From Georgenia_B sunbinii (GTDB taxonomy: Bacteria > Actinomycetota > Actinomycetes > Actinomycetales > Actinomycetaceae), in NCBI RefSeq assembly GCF_036421855.1, contig NZ_JAZGOK010000002.1: 64,000 bases of DNA, one strand, 5' to 3'. Positions 52,517 to 61,046 of this stretch are shown here, in pieces (within the stretch, counting starts at the first letter, position 1; each line of letters begins with the position of its first letter). The position numbers and the translations under genes were made by a program. Below the pieces are notes generated by a model. That model worked only from the letters and a program-made list of their open reading frames with translations. It did not search any database and was not told the DNA's origin.

Positions 52517-52530
52517 CCCGGTGATGCCGT

Positions 52531-52570
52531 GACGAAGGGCCGCCACCCGTTCGGGTGGCGGCCCTTCGTC
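52531..52570. terminator. Bidirectional terminator between sodA and the RNB gene
   Basis: Perfect 19-bp stem (52531-52549 with 52552-52570) closing on a tight GTTC turn, between the convergent stops at 52516 and 52582. Confidence 0.9.
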
Positions 52571-52581
52571 ATGGCCGGTGG

Positions 52582-54015
52582 TCAGCGGACGAGACTGAAG
52601 CGGACGGACCGGGTGGTGACGTCGGCCGCGAGCAGCTTGACCCGTACCTGGGTGCCGGGCTCGGCGGACCCCTCGGCGATCGCGTTGATCGCCGGGTCGG
52701 TGATCTGGATGTCTACGCCGCGCTCCCCCGCGCCATCGACGACGACGGCGTCGAACACCTCGCCGACCCGGTGGCGCAGGACGGCCGCCTCGGTGGCATC
52801 GGTGCAGGCTCGTTCCACCGTGCCGGCGAGCCGCCCGGTGGTCGCAGCCACCGCCGGCAGGTCCGGGAGAGCCTCCCTCGCCCAGCGCGGCACCTCACGG
52901 CCCTGGCTCAGCGCCTCGCAGACGACGAGCGCGTACCGGTCGACCAGGCGCCGCAGCGGCGCCGTCACGTGGGCGTACGGCGCGCCGATCGCCGCCTGCA
53001 CCGGTTGCTCCGGCACCGCGCCGTCGAACGCCTCGTAGCCCGCGCCACGGAACAACGCCGTCGCGGCGTGGATGATCGCCAGGTGCTGCGGGTCGGTCCG
53101 GTCCAAGGTCCGCAGGAAGTCGCCGTAGGGCAGGTCGGTGGGCCAGCTGGCGCCGAGCGCTCGCGCCTGGCGCCGGAACCGGTCGATGTCGCGGTCCTGC
53201 GCCGGGGGCATCGTGCGGAGCAGGCCGACGCCGCCGTCGAGCATCATCTGGGCAGCGACGATGCCGGTGAGCAGGGACACCTGCGCGTTCCACTCCTCCA
53301 CCGCGAGGACCGGGCGGAACCGCAGTGAGTAGTGTCCGTCGGCGTCGACGTGGACCTCCTGCTCGGGCATCGGTAGGCTCGCGCCGCCCCGTTCGGACTC
53401 TCGTGCGATGCGCAGCGGACCGAGCTCGGCGAGCAGCTGGAGCGTCGCAGCCGCCCCGTCGCCGTCGATTGTCTGCTGCGCCTCGGTGTAGGTGTACCGG
53501 CGGATGGAGCGTACCCGCGCCCGGTACAGCTCAGCGCGGTCGCGGGCACCGTCGGGACCGAGCCTGATGTCCCAGACGAAGGCCGGACGGACGACGTCCG
53601 GCAGCAGGCTGGCGGCGTCCTCGCTCAGCTGTGTCGGGTGCAGCGGCACCCGGGTGTCGGGGCAGTACACGGTGGCACCGCGCAGCAGGGCCTCGGCGTC
53701 GAGGGCGCTGCCCGGAACGACGAAGGCGGGGACGTCCGCGATCGCGTAGCGCAGCCGGTACCCGTCGCCGTCACGCTCGATGTGCATCGCCTGGTCCAGG
53801 TCCATCGCACCGGGCGGGTCGATGGTGAGGAACGGCACCCCCGTCTCGTCCCGGTCGGGCAGCTCGGCTGCGGCGATCGCGGCGGCCGTCTCGGCGAGTA
53901 CCGCTGGCGGGAACTCCTGCCGGACCTCGAGCTCGTCGCGGATGGCCTGGTACGCCTTGTCGAGCACGGCGCCGTTGCCGGGCTGGTGGCGGAAGCTGGT
54001 CGCTCGTTTCGGCAT
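52582..54015 (-). CDS. RNB-domain ribonuclease (RNase II/R family)
   Basis: Processive 3'-5' exoribonuclease. 477 residues, shorter than RNase R because the N-terminal cold-shock domains are absent: the catalytic RNB domain starts near residue 50. The Asp cluster is in TIDPPGAMDLDQAM, and RGATVYCPD, PTQLSEDAASLLP and a C-terminal APLRRLVDRY are present. A short S1-like strand region closes the protein. ATG 54015 lies seven bases after TAGGGT. Typical of the compact actinobacterial form. Confidence 0.9.
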   Translation of the reverse strand: MPKRATSFRHQPGNGAVLDKAYQAIRDELEVRQEFPPAVLAETAAAIAAAELPDRDETGVPFLTIDPPGAMDLDQAMHIERDGDGYRLRYAIADVPAFVVPGSALDAEALLRGATVYCPDTRVPLHPTQLSEDAASLLPDVVRPAFVWDIRLGPDGARDRAELYRARVRSIRRYTYTEAQQTIDGDGAAATLQLLAELGPLRIARESERGGASLPMPEQEVHVDADGHYSLRFRPVLAVEEWNAQVSLLTGIVAAQMMLDGGVGLLRTMPPAQDRDIDRFRRQARALGASWPTDLPYGDFLRTLDRTDPQHLAIIHAATALFRGAGYEAFDGAVPEQPVQAAIGAPYAHVTAPLRRLVDRYALVVCEALSQGREVPRWAREALPDLPAVAATTGRLAGTVERACTDATEAAVLRHRVGEVFDAVVVDGAGERGVDIQITDPAINAIAEGSAEPGTQVRVKLLAADVTTRSVRFSLVR

Positions 54016-54022
54016 GGGGCCA

Positions 54023-54028
54023 ACCCTA
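54023..54028 (-). promoter_or_regulatory. Leaderless-type -10 hexamer of the RNB gene
   Basis: TAGGGT on the minus strand, seven bases before ATG 54015. Confidence 0.45.
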
Positions 54029-54051
54029 GACACCGCCGGTGCGCCGAGCAC

Positions 54052-54085
54052 AGCGGGGCCGCACCGTCACCGGTGCGGCCCCGCT
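54052..54085 (-). terminator. Intrinsic terminator of the ctaCDF operon
   Basis: Perfect 15-bp stem (54052-54066 with 54071-54085), 4-base loop, 13 bases past the ctaF stop. Confidence 0.87.
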
Positions 54086-54098
54086 CATCCCTCAACCG

Positions 54099-54551
54099 TC
54101 AGTGCGCGTGCTGACCGCGGGAGAACTCGTAGGTGTGCCCGACCAGACCGATGATCGCGACGACGAACCCGATCCCGGTGAGCCACCAGCCGATGGCGAC
54201 ACCGGCGAACACCAGGGTGACGGCCACGCCGAGGACGAGCGGCCACCACGAGTGCGGGGAAAAGCTGCCCACCTCGCCGGCGTGCTCGTCGACGTCGGCC
54301 AGCGGGTCGTCCTCCGGCCGGCGGTCGATGCGCCGTCCGACGAGCATCAGGTAGAAGCCGACCATGGCGTAGAGGCCGACGAGCAGCAGCAGCCCCCACG
54401 TGCCGACCGGCTCGCCCCCGGTGACACTCGCGTAGGCGATCCCTACGACCAGGAAGAACAGCCCGAGCACGAGAAAGACCCACATCTCGACCCGCATCGG
54501 CTTGCCGGTGGCCGTCGTCTCCGCCGGGGTGTCCTCGCGCTGCGCGCTCAT
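54099..54551 (-). CDS. ctaF: Cytochrome c oxidase subunit IV (actinobacterial CtaF)
   Basis: Small accessory oxidase subunit of 150 residues with four membrane helices (MWVFLVLGLFFLVVGIAYA, GLLLLVGLYAMVGFYLMLV, PLVLGVAVTLVFAGVAIGW, and GIGFVVAIIGLVGHTYEF). A short acidic loop (RPEDDPLADVDEHAGE) lies between helices 2 and 3. The family occurs only in actinobacteria. Its ATG overlaps the ctaD stop by 4 bases. Confidence 0.93.
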   Translation of the reverse strand: MSAQREDTPAETTATGKPMRVEMWVFLVLGLFFLVVGIAYASVTGGEPVGTWGLLLLVGLYAMVGFYLMLVGRRIDRRPEDDPLADVDEHAGEVGSFSPHSWWPLVLGVAVTLVFAGVAIGWWLTGIGFVVAIIGLVGHTYEFSRGQHAH

Positions 54552-56377
54552 CGCTTGTCGTCCTTCTTCTCGTCGTCCTCGTCGTCCTCACGGTCGAGGA
54601 CGACGTTCGCACTCCTGCTCGGCCGCTGGCCGGGCTGCGGCTGGTCGGTCTGCGTCCCGGCACCGGTGTGGTCCGCCCCGCCGAGCACCTGCTCCAGCAC
54701 CGACTCGTCCGGCACCGCCTGGTCGAGCGCCGCGACCTCCGGGTAGTGCAGGTCGAAGGCAGGACGCTCGGAGCGCACCCGGGGCAGCGTGATGAAGTTG
54801 TGCCGCGGCGGCGGGGAGCTGGTGGCCCACTCGAGAGAGTTGGCGAAGCCCCACGGGTCGTCCGCCAGCTGCGTGCGCGGACCGCGGTGGGTGATGTAGA
54901 TGTTCCACAGGAACGGCAGTGTCGACAGTGTCAGCAGCACGGCGCCGACGGTCGAGAACTGGTTCATGAACTGGAAGCCGTCCTCGACCATGTAGTCGGC
55001 GAACCGCCGGGGCATGCCCTGCGCGCCCAGCCAGTGCTGGATGAGGAAGGTGCCGTGGAAGCCGAAGAACAGCATCCAGAAGTGCACCTTGCCGAGCCGC
55101 TCGTTGAGCATCCGGCCGGTGAACTTGGGCCACCAGAAGTAGAAGCCGGCGAACATCGCGAACACCACGGTGCCGAACACCGTGTAGTGGAAGTGGGCGA
55201 CGATGAAGTAGGTGTCGTGCACCTGGAAGTCCATCGCCGGGCTGGCGATGATGATCCCGGTGAGCCCGCCGAAGAGGAAAGTGACGAGGAAGCCGAGCGA
55301 CCACAGCATCGGCGTCTCGAAGGTGAGCTTCCCTCGCCACAGGGTGCCGATCCAGTTGAAGAACTTCACCCCGGTGGGCACCGCGATGAGCATCGTCATC
55401 AACGCGAAGAAGTTGAGCATCACGCCACCGGTGGTGAACATGTGGTGCGCCCACACCGTCACCGACAGTGCGGCGATCGCGATGGTGGCGAACACCAGGC
55501 CCTTGTAGCCGAAGATCGGCTTGCGGGCGAACACCGGGAAGATCTCGGAGACGATGCCGAAGAACGGCAGCGCGATGACGTAGACCTCAGGGTGCCCGAA
55601 GAACCAGAACAGGTGCTGCCACAGCAGCGCTCCGCCGCTCTCCGGGTTGAATATCTGGCCACCGAGCACCCGGTCGAAGGCCAGCCCGAAGAGCGCCGAC
55701 GCGAGGACCGGGAACGCCATGAGGACGAGGATCCCGGTGATGAGGATGTTCCAGGTGAAGATCGGCATCCGGAACATCGTCATGCCGGGCATACGCATGG
55801 TGATGACCGTCGCGATGAAGTTCACCGAGCCGAAGATCGTACCGAAGCCGGTCATCGCCAGACCCATCACCCACAGGTCACCGCCGAGCCCGGGCGAGAA
55901 CGCCTCGAGGGACAGTGGCGTGTACGCGGTCCAGCCGAAGCTCGGCGCGCCCTTGGGGGTGAGGAAGGAGGAGAGCACGACGAGCCCACCGAAGGTGAAC
56001 AGCCAGTAGCTGAGCATGTTCAGCCGCGGGAAGGCCACGTCCGGGGCGCCGATCTGCAGCGGCATGATGACGTTGGCGAAACCCGCGAACAGCGGTGTCG
56101 CGAACAGCAGCAGCATGATCGTGCCGTGCATCGTGAAGAGCTGGTTGTACTGCTCCTTCGACTGCATGAGCATCCCGGGCTCCCACAGCTCGATGCGCAT
56201 GAGCATCGCGAGGACCCCGCCGATGAGGAAGAACGCGAAGGAGGTGACGAGGTACATGTAACCGATCGTCTTGTGATCGGTCGAGGTGATCCAGCCGACC
56301 ACCTTGCGGCCCAGGCTCTGACGGTGGGGTGGCAGCCCTGGGACGATCTCGACCCGTGCCTCTTCGGTGGTCGCCAT
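54548..56377 (-). CDS. ctaD: Cytochrome c oxidase subunit I
   Basis: Catalytic subunit of the aa3 oxidase, reducing oxygen to water and pumping protons. 609 residues, about 12 helices. Haem a ligand near FTMHGTIMLLLF; CuB ligands in FGHPEVYVIALPFFG (His and the cross-linked Tyr) and VWAHHMFTTG (His pair); haem a3 and a ligands in YFIVAHFHYTVFG. The C-terminal tail after about 560 is long, charged and disordered. It starts 1 base inside the ctaC stop (TGATG). A DosR-like box stands before ctaC. Confidence 0.97.
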   Translation of the reverse strand: MATTEEARVEIVPGLPPHRQSLGRKVVGWITSTDHKTIGYMYLVTSFAFFLIGGVLAMLMRIELWEPGMLMQSKEQYNQLFTMHGTIMLLLFATPLFAGFANVIMPLQIGAPDVAFPRLNMLSYWLFTFGGLVVLSSFLTPKGAPSFGWTAYTPLSLEAFSPGLGGDLWVMGLAMTGFGTIFGSVNFIATVITMRMPGMTMFRMPIFTWNILITGILVLMAFPVLASALFGLAFDRVLGGQIFNPESGGALLWQHLFWFFGHPEVYVIALPFFGIVSEIFPVFARKPIFGYKGLVFATIAIAALSVTVWAHHMFTTGGVMLNFFALMTMLIAVPTGVKFFNWIGTLWRGKLTFETPMLWSLGFLVTFLFGGLTGIIIASPAMDFQVHDTYFIVAHFHYTVFGTVVFAMFAGFYFWWPKFTGRMLNERLGKVHFWMLFFGFHGTFLIQHWLGAQGMPRRFADYMVEDGFQFMNQFSTVGAVLLTLSTLPFLWNIYITHRGPRTQLADDPWGFANSLEWATSSPPPRHNFITLPRVRSERPAFDLHYPEVAALDQAVPDESVLEQVLGGADHTGAGTQTDQPQPGQRPSRSANVVLDREDDEDDEKKDDKR

Positions 56378-57255
56378 CAGTTACCCGTTCCTTCCTCGAC
56401 CGCGATCTGGTCCTGGGCGTACACCCGGTTGTAGTCCTCACCGAGGACGCCGGTGTTGCCCGCCTCGCGGAGCTCACCCATCTCGGCGTCATAGGTGGCG
56501 CGGTCCACGACCTCGACGTTGAACAGCATCTCGGAGTGGAACTCCCCGCAGAGCTCGGCGCACTTGCCCTGGTAGGTCCCCTCCTCCATCGGAGTCACCT
56601 GGAAGCTGTTGGTGTGTCCGGGCAGCATGTCGATCTTGAACAAGAACGCCGGGATCCAGAAGGAGTGGTTGACGTCGCGGGAGTTGACGATGAACTCGAC
56701 CGTCTCGCCGACCGGCAGGTAGAGGGTCGGCAGCGTCTCCTCGACACCCACCTCACCGGTGAGCTGGACGCGGTCGCCCTGAAAGTAGACGTCGTCGTCG
56801 ATGTAGTTGAAGTCCCAGCTCCACTGCTTGCCGTAGGCCTCGATCGTGAGGTCCGGCTCGGGGCTGGTGTCAACGATCTCACCGGTGACCCGGGTGGTGT
56901 AGAAGAACAGCACGCCCACCATGAGGATCGGCACCACGGTGTACATGAGCTCGAGCGGCACGTGGTAGCGCAGCTGGACCGGGAGCGCGTTGTCGTTCTT
57001 GCGCTTGCGGTAGACCACGATGCACCAGATCGTCAGTGCCCAGACGATGACGCCGACCAGCAGAGCGGCGACCCAGGCGCCGTTCCAGTGATCGATGATC
57101 ATCCCGGTCTTGTCGGTGACGCCCGGGCGAGACGGCAGGAAGCCGTTCTCGGGGGTACCGAGTGAGCAGCCCGAGAGGACGAGGCCGAGCACGAGTGCCA
57201 GCAGTACCAACCGGCTGGGGCGGCGTGACCTGTGACCGGTCGACGGTGATCGCAA
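56377..57255 (-). CDS. ctaC: Cytochrome c oxidase subunit II
   Basis: Holds the CuA electron-entry site. About 292 residues: lipoprotein-like signal (LVLLALVLGLVLSGC, lipobox LSGC), two membrane helices (WVAALLVGVIVWALTIWCIVV; LMYTVVPILMVGVLFFY), then a cupredoxin domain with CuA ligands in VNHSFWIP and CAELCGEFHSEM. The frame has no good ATG; I propose TTG 57255, nine bases after GGAAGG, which gives a normal signal peptide. This start is uncertain; longer forms to 57324 lack support. Confidence 0.9.
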   Translation of the reverse strand: MRSPSTGHRSRRPSRLVLLALVLGLVLSGCSLGTPENGFLPSRPGVTDKTGMIIDHWNGAWVAALLVGVIVWALTIWCIVVYRKRKNDNALPVQLRYHVPLELMYTVVPILMVGVLFFYTTRVTGEIVDTSPEPDLTIEAYGKQWSWDFNYIDDDVYFQGDRVQLTGEVGVEETLPTLYLPVGETVEFIVNSRDVNHSFWIPAFLFKIDMLPGHTNSFQVTPMEEGTYQGKCAELCGEFHSEMLFNVEVVDRATYDAEMGELREAGNTGVLGEDYNRVYAQDQIAVEEGTGN

Positions 57256-57299
57256 CGTTCTAGACCTTCCGACACAACGCTGAATGGGGCAAATCAGAC

Positions 57300-57313
57300 G
57301 GGACCTATGTCCC
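57300..57313. promoter_or_regulatory. DosR/DevR-like box upstream of ctaC
   Basis: GGGACCTATGTCCC, differing by one base from the palindrome before nrdD (GGGACCTAGGTCCC) and close to the DosR-box core. It lies 45 bases before the proposed ctaC start. Confidence 0.45.
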
Positions 57314-57349
57314 TCGGCCAACACTACCGCTCTTATGGCACCAGGACCG

Positions 57350-57400
57350 CGAACGGGCCGGGCGAGGCGCCGGTGTCCGACGTCTCACCCGGCCCGTTCG
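57350..57400 (-). terminator. Hairpin after erpA
   Basis: Perfect 13-bp stem (57350-57362 with 57388-57400) and a 25-base loop, 19 bases past the erpA stop. Confidence 0.7.
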
Positions 57401-57419
57401 GCCGGTCGTACTGGTGCAC

Positions 57420-57785
57420 TTAGTTGAAGGAGTCACCGCAGGCGCAGGATCCGCCTGCGTTGGGGTTGTCGATCGTGAAGCCCTGCTTCTCGATGGTGTC
57501 CGCGAAGTCGATCGTCGCACCGGCGAGGTAGGGCACGCTCATCTTGTCCACGATCACCTCGACGCCGCTGAAGTCCCGCACGACGTCGCCGTCGAGGAGG
57601 CGCTCGTCGAAGTAGAGCTGGTAGATGAGGCCGGAGCAGCCGCCGGGCTGGACGGCGACCCGCAGCCGGAGGTCGTCACGGCCCTCCTGCTCCAGCAGGG
57701 TCCTGACCTTCGTGGCGGCGACGTCGGTGAGTTCGATCTCGTGGGTGCCGATGTCGGTCTGGCTCGCTGCCGTCGTCTCGCTCAT
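57420..57785 (-). CDS. erpA: Iron-sulfur cluster carrier, ErpA/HesB (A-type) family
   Basis: Receives Fe-S clusters and hands them to target proteins. 121 residues. The three conserved Cys are in QPGGCSGLIY and near the C-terminus in SCACGDSF. ATG 57785 is chosen over 57791 because GGAG lies six bases before it. It stands just upstream of the cytochrome oxidase genes, as is common in actinobacteria, separated by a terminator. Confidence 0.94.
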   Translation of the reverse strand: MSETTAASQTDIGTHEIELTDVAATKVRTLLEQEGRDDLRLRVAVQPGGCSGLIYQLYFDERLLDGDVVRDFSGVEVIVDKMSVPYLAGATIDFADTIEKQGFTIDNPNAGGSCACGDSFN

Positions 57786-57864
57786 GTTCATCTCCAGCTG
57801 GTCCTGGTGGTGGTCTTCTTCGGGGCCAACCGCGGCGGGCGCCGGGTTGTTCCCGATCGTCAGC

Positions 57865-59013
57865 CTACGCCGTCCGCGCCCATGTGCGAGCGACTCGCGC
57901 CGACCACGACTCCAGCGCCGCGAGGGCGCCGTCGGCGGGCCGGCCGATCTCGTAGGTCGAGCTCACCCCGACCCGGGCGACCTCGCGCCGGGAGGTGTGG
58001 ACCTCCTCGGCGAGGACGACGACCGGCAGCCCCAGGCTCATGGCGGCCTCGCTGACGGCGGCGAGCACACCGCCGTCGAGCGCCGGCGCGTCCAGCACCG
58101 AGCGACCGGTGAGGACGAGGTCGACGTCCTCGACGGCGCCGGCAAGACCGATGCTGCCGGCGACGACCGGCGCACCCGGCAGCACCCGGGCGCCGAGGAG
58201 CGCGAGCAGGTAGCCGACACCGCCGCCGGCGCCCGAGCCCTCCGCCCCGCCCGGGCGGACCCGCCCCGCCGGCCGGTGGCTGTGCGCCGGGGACGCGGCG
58301 GTGCTGGCCATCGCCAGTGGCGGGCGGGTGACGGCGAGTGCCGCGGCGGACCGGTCGAGCTCGGCGACGTAGCCGGCGATCGCGGTGTCGAGCCGTTGCG
58401 CCTCCGCGGGGCCGATGCCGGGGCGCTCGGCGAGCATCGCGCCGGCACCGTGCAGCCCGAGCAGCGGGGCGGTGCTCCCAGCGGCGACGACGACATCGGT
58501 CCGGGCGAGTCGATCGCGCGCGGCGGCGAGGGCTGACCCGCTGGTGTCCCCGGTGAGCGCCTCGAGCACTCCCCTGCCGGCATCGTGACTTGCGGCGTCC
58601 CCCAGACCGACGACGATGCGGCTCGCCCCGAGCTCGAGCGCAGCGAGGAGCAGCTCACCCAGCCCCCGGCTGGTCCCGCGCTCCGCGGCGGGCAGGGCGT
58701 TCTCCGCAGCTGTCAGCTGCCGGCCGAGCACCTGTCCGGCATCGACGTAGACGGTCCCACCGGCAGCCCCGGCGACGTGGAGCAGGCTCGCCGGTACCGG
58801 CGAGCCCAGCGGACCGTGCCCGGTGAGGGAGACGAGCCGTCCTCCCCGCGCGGCGTGGACGACGTCGAGCAGCTCGGTGCCGCCGTCGCTCATCGCCCGC
58901 TCGACGACGGTCGTGGCCGGCGCCTGCGCCAACCAGCCCCGACGGATCGCGGCGGCTGCCTCGACGGCGCTCAGCGCGCCGGAGAACGGCCCGGGTGCGA
59001 CGAGGACGCGCAC
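57865..59013 (-). CDS. Glycerate kinase (GlxK/GarK family)
   Basis: Phosphorylates D-glycerate. 382 residues of the glycerate kinase type 1 fold. Visible: RVLVAPGPFSGALSAVEAA at the N-terminus, MSDGGTELLD, GLGDAASHDAGRGVLEAL and the C-terminal EDVDLVLTGRSVLDA with a PVVVLAEEV strand. The classical PDSFKG start reads PGPFSG here, and GGAEGSGAGGGVGYLL matches the family's glycine-rich loop. GTG 59013 lies 4 bases after the M20 stop, so the two genes are coupled. Catalytic competence is likely but a changed specificity is possible. Confidence 0.85.
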   Translation of the reverse strand: MRVLVAPGPFSGALSAVEAAAAIRRGWLAQAPATTVVERAMSDGGTELLDVVHAARGGRLVSLTGHGPLGSPVPASLLHVAGAAGGTVYVDAGQVLGRQLTAAENALPAAERGTSRGLGELLLAALELGASRIVVGLGDAASHDAGRGVLEALTGDTSGSALAAARDRLARTDVVVAAGSTAPLLGLHGAGAMLAERPGIGPAEAQRLDTAIAGYVAELDRSAAALAVTRPPLAMASTAASPAHSHRPAGRVRPGGAEGSGAGGGVGYLLALLGARVLPGAPVVAGSIGLAGAVEDVDLVLTGRSVLDAPALDGGVLAAVSEAAMSLGLPVVVLAEEVHTSRREVARVGVSSTYEIGRPADGALAALESWSARVARTWARTA

Positions 59014-59017
59014 CGGT

Positions 59018-60391
59018 TCAGAGCCGCCCGGCGAGGCGGGCGAGGAGCAGCGCCTCGGCGTGCACGACCTTGACCAGCTCCCCGAGGTGGACCGACTCGT
59101 CGACGCCGTGGGCGCGTGAGTCCGGGTCCTCGACGCCGGTGACGAGGATCGCCGCTTCCGGGTAGACCTCCGCGAGGTCGGCGATGAACGGGATCGAGCC
59201 ACCGATGCCGAGGTCGACCGGCTCGACGCCCCAGGCCGTCGCGAACGCCCACCGCGCCGCGCGCATCGCGGCGGAGTCCTCGGGGGCGGCGAAGGACTGG
59301 CCGCGCTCCCCCGGCTCGACGGTGACCCGGGCACCGAACGGGGCATGGTCCCGCAGGTGACGGTGCAGCGCCTCCTCGGCGGCGGCGGGGTACTGCCCGG
59401 GCGCGATGCGCATCGACAGCTTCGCTCGGGCGGACGGGATGAGGGTGTTGGACGAGTGTGCGACGTCGGTGGCGTCGATGCCGATGACCGAGATCGCCGG
59501 CCGGGTCCAGAGCCGGGAGGTCAGCGCACCGGTCCCGGCGAGGCGGACGCCGTCGAGCACGCTGGCGTCAGAACGGAACTGATCCTCGGGGTAGTCGAGG
59601 TCGGCTGCCTCGGTCGCGACGAGGCCGGCGACCGCGACGTCGCCGGCGTCGTCGTGCAGGGTCGCGACCAGCCGGGAGAGCAGCGTGACGGCGTCGAGCA
59701 CCGGCCCGCCGAACATGCCGGAGTGGACGCCGTGCTCGAGCGCCGCGACCTCGACGGTGCAGTCGACCAGGCCGCGCAGCGAGGTGGTCAGCCCGGGGAC
59801 GCCGACCTGCCAGTTGGCCGAGTCGGCGACGACGATGACGTCGGCGGCGAGCCGGTCACGGTAGGTCTCGAGGAAGCGGCGGAAGGTCGGCGAGCCGATC
59901 TCCTCCTCCCCCTCGCTGAACACCGTGATGCCGACGCCGAGCTCGTCACCGAGCACGCGCAGGGCGCCGACGTGAGCCATGATGCCGGCCTTGTCGTCGG
60001 CGGCGCCGCGGCCGTACAGGCGGCCGTCACGCTCGGTCGGATCGAACGCCGGTGATGTCCACGCGGCAGGGTCCCCGGGGGGCTGGACGTCGTGGTGGGC
60101 GTAGAGCAGCACGGTGGGCGCGCCGGCCGGGGCGGGCCGGTGCGCGAGCACCGCCGGTGCGCCGGGGACGCCGTCGGGGCCCTCGACACGGACGATCTCC
60201 ACCTCCGGCAGCCCCGCGCCGCGCAACAGCCCGGCGACGGCCTGCGCACTGGTCTCCAGGTGCGCGGCGTCGAACGCGGCGGCGGAGACGCTGGGGATGC
60301 GCACCAGCGCCTCGAGGTCGGTGCGGATCTGCGGGAACTCCGCGGCGGTCCGAGCGGCGAGCAGGTCGGGGGTCAACGGTTGTGCAGTCAC
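59018..60391 (-). CDS. M20 family dipeptidase / metallopeptidase
   Basis: Zinc dipeptidase of 457 residues. Metal ligands: His in LYAHHDVQPPGD, Asp in GAADDKAGIMAHV, Glu pair in FSEGEEEIGSPTF, then the lid domain with LIPSARAKLSMRIAPGQ, and the late GGSIPFI and VHLGELV His. No signal peptide, so cytosolic peptide recycling is likely. It diverges from the DUF3043 gene. GTG 60391 lies seven bases after TAGGCT. Confidence 0.93.
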   Translation of the reverse strand: MTAQPLTPDLLAARTAAEFPQIRTDLEALVRIPSVSAAAFDAAHLETSAQAVAGLLRGAGLPEVEIVRVEGPDGVPGAPAVLAHRPAPAGAPTVLLYAHHDVQPPGDPAAWTSPAFDPTERDGRLYGRGAADDKAGIMAHVGALRVLGDELGVGITVFSEGEEEIGSPTFRRFLETYRDRLAADVIVVADSANWQVGVPGLTTSLRGLVDCTVEVAALEHGVHSGMFGGPVLDAVTLLSRLVATLHDDAGDVAVAGLVATEAADLDYPEDQFRSDASVLDGVRLAGTGALTSRLWTRPAISVIGIDATDVAHSSNTLIPSARAKLSMRIAPGQYPAAAEEALHRHLRDHAPFGARVTVEPGERGQSFAAPEDSAAMRAARWAFATAWGVEPVDLGIGGSIPFIADLAEVYPEAAILVTGVEDPDSRAHGVDESVHLGELVKVVHAEALLLARLAGRL

Positions 60392-60398
60392 GTGGCCC

Positions 60399-60404
60399 AG
60401 CCTA
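60399..60404 (-). promoter_or_regulatory. Leaderless-type -10 hexamer of the M20 gene
   Basis: TAGGCT on the minus strand, seven bases before GTG 60391. Confidence 0.5.
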
Positions 60405-60443
60405 GGTGCTGGTCACGGTGCCGGGCCGCCCGCCCCCGTCGAC

Positions 60444-60449
60444 TACCCT
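60444..60449 (+). promoter_or_regulatory. Leaderless-type -10 hexamer of the DUF3043 gene
   Basis: TACCCT, six bases before GTG 60456; the two divergent hexamers lie 39 bases apart. Confidence 0.4.
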
Positions 60450-60455
60450 GGCAGG

Positions 60456-61046
60456 GTGATCGGTCGCAGCAAGAAGGACATTCCCACGCCCCCGGAGACC
60501 GCCCCCGAGCCGGTAGCCGCGGGCAAGGGTCGCCCCACGCCCAAGCGGAAGGTGGCCGAGGCGCGCAACCAGCGCCCCCTCGTGCCCGATGACCGCAAGC
60601 TCGCCAAGAAGCAGAACCGCGAGCAGCGCAACCAGGCCTACGCCCGGCAGCAGGAGGCGATGCGTACCGGTGACGAGCGGTACCTGCCGGTGCGTGACAA
60701 GGGCCAGCCGCGCCGCTGGGTGCGCAACTACGTCGACTCGCACTTCAGCCCGAGCGAGTACTTCCTCATCCTCGCGATGATCTCCATCGTGCTGCTGTTC
60801 TTCGCCGAGCAGTTCCCGCAGGCCGCCGTCTCCGCGATGCTCGTCATGTACGGCGCCTTCGCGATCTCGCTGGTGTTCGCGCTCGTCTACTCCTTCCTCA
60901 TCGTCCGCAAGCTCAAGGTCCGCTTCGAGGAGACCGAGATCCCCCGGTGGACCGGGCTGTACGCCTTCACCCGGCTGTTCCAGCCGCGCTTCCTGCGCGC
61001 CCCCAAGCCGCAGGTGAAGCGCGGCGAGAAGTTCGACCAGCGCTGA
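60456..61046 (+). CDS. DUF3043 membrane protein
   Basis: 196 residues, conserved in actinobacteria, function unknown. Residues 1-100 are very basic and probably contact nucleic acid or phospholipid (KKQNREQRNQAYARQQEAM); RRWVRNYVDSHFSPSEYF is the family signature. Two membrane helices follow: about 107-125 (FLILAMISIVLLFFAEQF) and 128-148 (AVSAMLVMYGAFAISLVFAL), and then a basic tail. Its stop overlaps the pyrD ATG (TGATG), as in other actinobacteria. Confidence 0.9.
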   Translation: MIGRSKKDIPTPPETAPEPVAAGKGRPTPKRKVAEARNQRPLVPDDRKLAKKQNREQRNQAYARQQEAMRTGDERYLPVRDKGQPRRWVRNYVDSHFSPSEYFLILAMISIVLLFFAEQFPQAAVSAMLVMYGAFAISLVFALVYSFLIVRKLKVRFEETEIPRWTGLYAFTRLFQPRFLRAPKPQVKRGEKFDQR

